From Symbiodinium natans (Eukaryota; Sar; Dinophyceae; Suessiales; Symbiodiniaceae), in the NCBI GenBank assembly GCA_905221605.1, contig CAJNDS010002817.1, positions 25,001 to 72,120 on the forward strand: 47,120 nucleotides of DNA. The letters are read 5' to 3'. The notes beneath the pieces are model-generated. The model was not told where the DNA came from. It ran no database searches and saw only the letters and a program-made list of their open reading frames with translations. Position numbers and translations under genes: made by a program. Positions 46,017 to 47,120 of the stretch are shown here, piece after piece (position 1 is the stretch's first letter; each line of letters begins with the position of its first letter).

Positions 46017-46122
46017 TGAAACCCTAAACCCTAAGCCCTAAACCCTAAACCCTAAACCCTAAACCCTGAACCCTGAACCCTAAACCCTAAACCCTAAACC
46101 CTAAACTCCCTAAACCCTAAAC
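46017..46122 (-). repeat. C-type array
   Basis: CCCTAAA with CCCTGAA and CTCCCTAAA variants. Confidence 0.95.
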
Positions 46123-46231
46123 CCTCAACCGGTCCAGCCCCTGCTTTGTGAGGATGTGCGGCCCCAGCGCCGCGGCGACCGCGGCACCCAAGAGCGCGCT
46201 GAGCACCACGAGAAGGCACAGTAGCGCGGGC
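46123..46231 (-). CDS. Candidate transmembrane exon, minus strand
   Basis: Acceptor CCCAACCTCTAG|, 36 codons (phase 2 to 0), donor TTGAGG|GTTTAGGG. Reads PALLCLLVVLSALLGAAVAA then ALGPHILTKQGLDRLR: one hydrophobic helix followed by a basic tail. Similar to 38444-38534 in position of the helix and entry phase. Could be an N-terminal signal anchor of a minus-strand gene. Confidence 0.45.
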
Positions 46232-46235
46232 CTAG

Positions 46236-46560
46236 AGGTTGGGCTTTAGGGTTTACGGTTTGGGGTGTAGGGTTTGGGGTTTAGGGTTTGGGGTTTAGGG
46301 TTTGGGGCTTGGGGTTAAGGGCTTGGGGAATTCCACAGCCGGCCCGCCTTTTTTGCGGGAGGAAGAATTCCACCACCTCGGCTTGGGGATGTAGAAGTTC
46401 AGGGTTCAGGGTTCAGGGTTTGGATGTAGGGTTTAGCGTTTAGGGTTTAGGGTTCAGGGTTTAGGGTTCAGGGTTTTGTGTCAAGGGTATCTTGGGTTCG
46501 GGACTTAGGGTTCAGGGTTTGAGGTCTAGGGTTTAAAGTTCTTAGGGTTTCGGATTCTGG
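46236..46560 (+). repeat. Mixed G-type arrays
   Basis: TTTGGGG/TTTAGGG 46250-46320, TTCAGGG 46395-46470, separated by a 60-bp island containing GAATTCCAC twice. Confidence 0.85.
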
Positions 46561-46576
46561 GTTTTAAGGTTTAAGG

Positions 46577-46693
46577 TTCAAAGCTGGCTTCGCCTTCCGT
46601 GTCCAAAGACGAGTTGAAGTGATGTCGGCTACAGCAGGGTCTCTTGCAATGGTGTTTGGATCACATGGTTGTTGCGCCCTCAGTAAACGATAA
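46577..46693 (+). CDS. Candidate terminal exon, strand unresolved
   Basis: Plus: FKAGFAFRVQRRVEVMSATA then GSLAMVFGSHGCCALSKR to TAA. Minus: RAQQPCDPNTIARDPAVADI, also open. G-type flanks on both sides favour +. Confidence 0.35.
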   Translation, partial: FKAGFAFRVQRRVEVMSATAGSLAMVFGSHGCCALSKR

Positions 46694-46699
46694 AACCTA

Positions 46700-47120
46700 A
46701 CCCCTTTAGGGTTTAGGGTTTAGGGTTTAGGGTCTAGGGTTTAGGGTTTAGGGTTTAGGCTTTAGGCTTTAGGCTTTAGGCTTTAGGCTTTAGGGTTTAG
46801 GGTTTAGGGTTTAGGGTTTAGGGTTTAGGGTTTAGGGTTTAGGGTTTAGGGTTTAGGGTTTAGGGTTTAGGGTTTAGGGAGGCTTTGGTAGGGGAAACAT
46901 TAAGCGAGTTACCCCAAGCTCTCAAGCTGAAGTAAGACCTGAGTTCAAACCCCGAAACCCGCAGAACGCTTTGGACTCGAAGCCCTTGACAAGAGCAACG
47001 GTTTGGGGTTTAGGGTTTGGGGTTTGGGGTTTAGGGTTTAGGGTTTAGGGTTTAGGGTTTAGGGTTTAGGGTTTAGGGTTTAGGGTTTAGGGTTTAGGGT
47101 TTACGGTTCAGGGTTTAGGG
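46700..47120 (+). repeat. TTTAGGG arrays to the window end
   Basis: 46707-46878 with a CTTTAGG patch (46755-46790), then an island 46880-46990 with no recognised feature, then 47000-47120 running off the window. Confidence 0.95.

Noticed and set aside
46926-46965. tRNA-like B box (GAGTTCAAACCCC)
   Set aside because: No matching A box, acceptor stem or anticodon arm could be folded around it.

Overview
Eukaryotic nuclear DNA, probably from a dinoflagellate or a close algal/alveolate relative. It contains no bacterial-type operons, rRNA or tRNA that I can see. By eye, roughly half of the 47 kb is telomere-type heptamer (TTTAGGG on + = 'G-type', CCCTAAA on + = 'C-type') with variants TTTGGGG, TTCAGGG, CTTAGGG, TTTAGGGG, TTTTGGG and CCCTATAAA. 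The arrays are cut every 100-400 bp by short GC-rich unique islands of 40-150 bp. Reasons for the dinoflagellate guess: the TTTAGGG unit, GC-rich mini-exons with GT-AG and apparent GC-AG boundaries, a non-LTR reverse transcriptase relic, and an ORF (14.4-14.8 kb) resembling what I remember as an abundant dinoflagellate multicopy protein. No spliced-leader relic was found. The assignment is an inference.

Layout. 0-3.4 kb: telomere-variant arrays, a 290-bp-period palindrome array running into a 100-N gap, CT microsatellite, and 1.1 kb of unique DNA. 3.4-8.3 kb: a 36-bp-arm hairpin, then alternating arrays and islands. 8.3-8.8 kb: reverse transcriptase relic beside a small TIR element. 9-22 kb: array/island mosaic with many exon-like islands on both strands. 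22.4-28.0 kb: the best-supported gene, on the minus strand. Six mini-exons join in frame and carry ricin-type (beta-trefoil) lectin repeats (QLW.C, QTW and CLAID-type motifs). 28-47 kb: more array/island mosaic with several minus-strand exon candidates, paralogous transmembrane exons, TIR elements, minisatellites and an AT-rich island.

Main idea. The islands behave like exons and the arrays like introns. The G-strand repeat supplies both a donor (GG|GTTTAGGG) and an acceptor (TTTAG|GG). Several modelled introns start with TTTAGGG repeats and end with CCCTAAA repeats, so the intron RNA could fold on itself like a terminal-inverted-repeat introner built from telomeric sequence. Because the islands are GC-rich, frames on both strands are often open. 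I rely on homology, splice signals and phase agreement, and keep confidence low where only an open frame exists. Intergenic stretches not listed separately hold degenerate telomere-type repeat in which I see nothing else.
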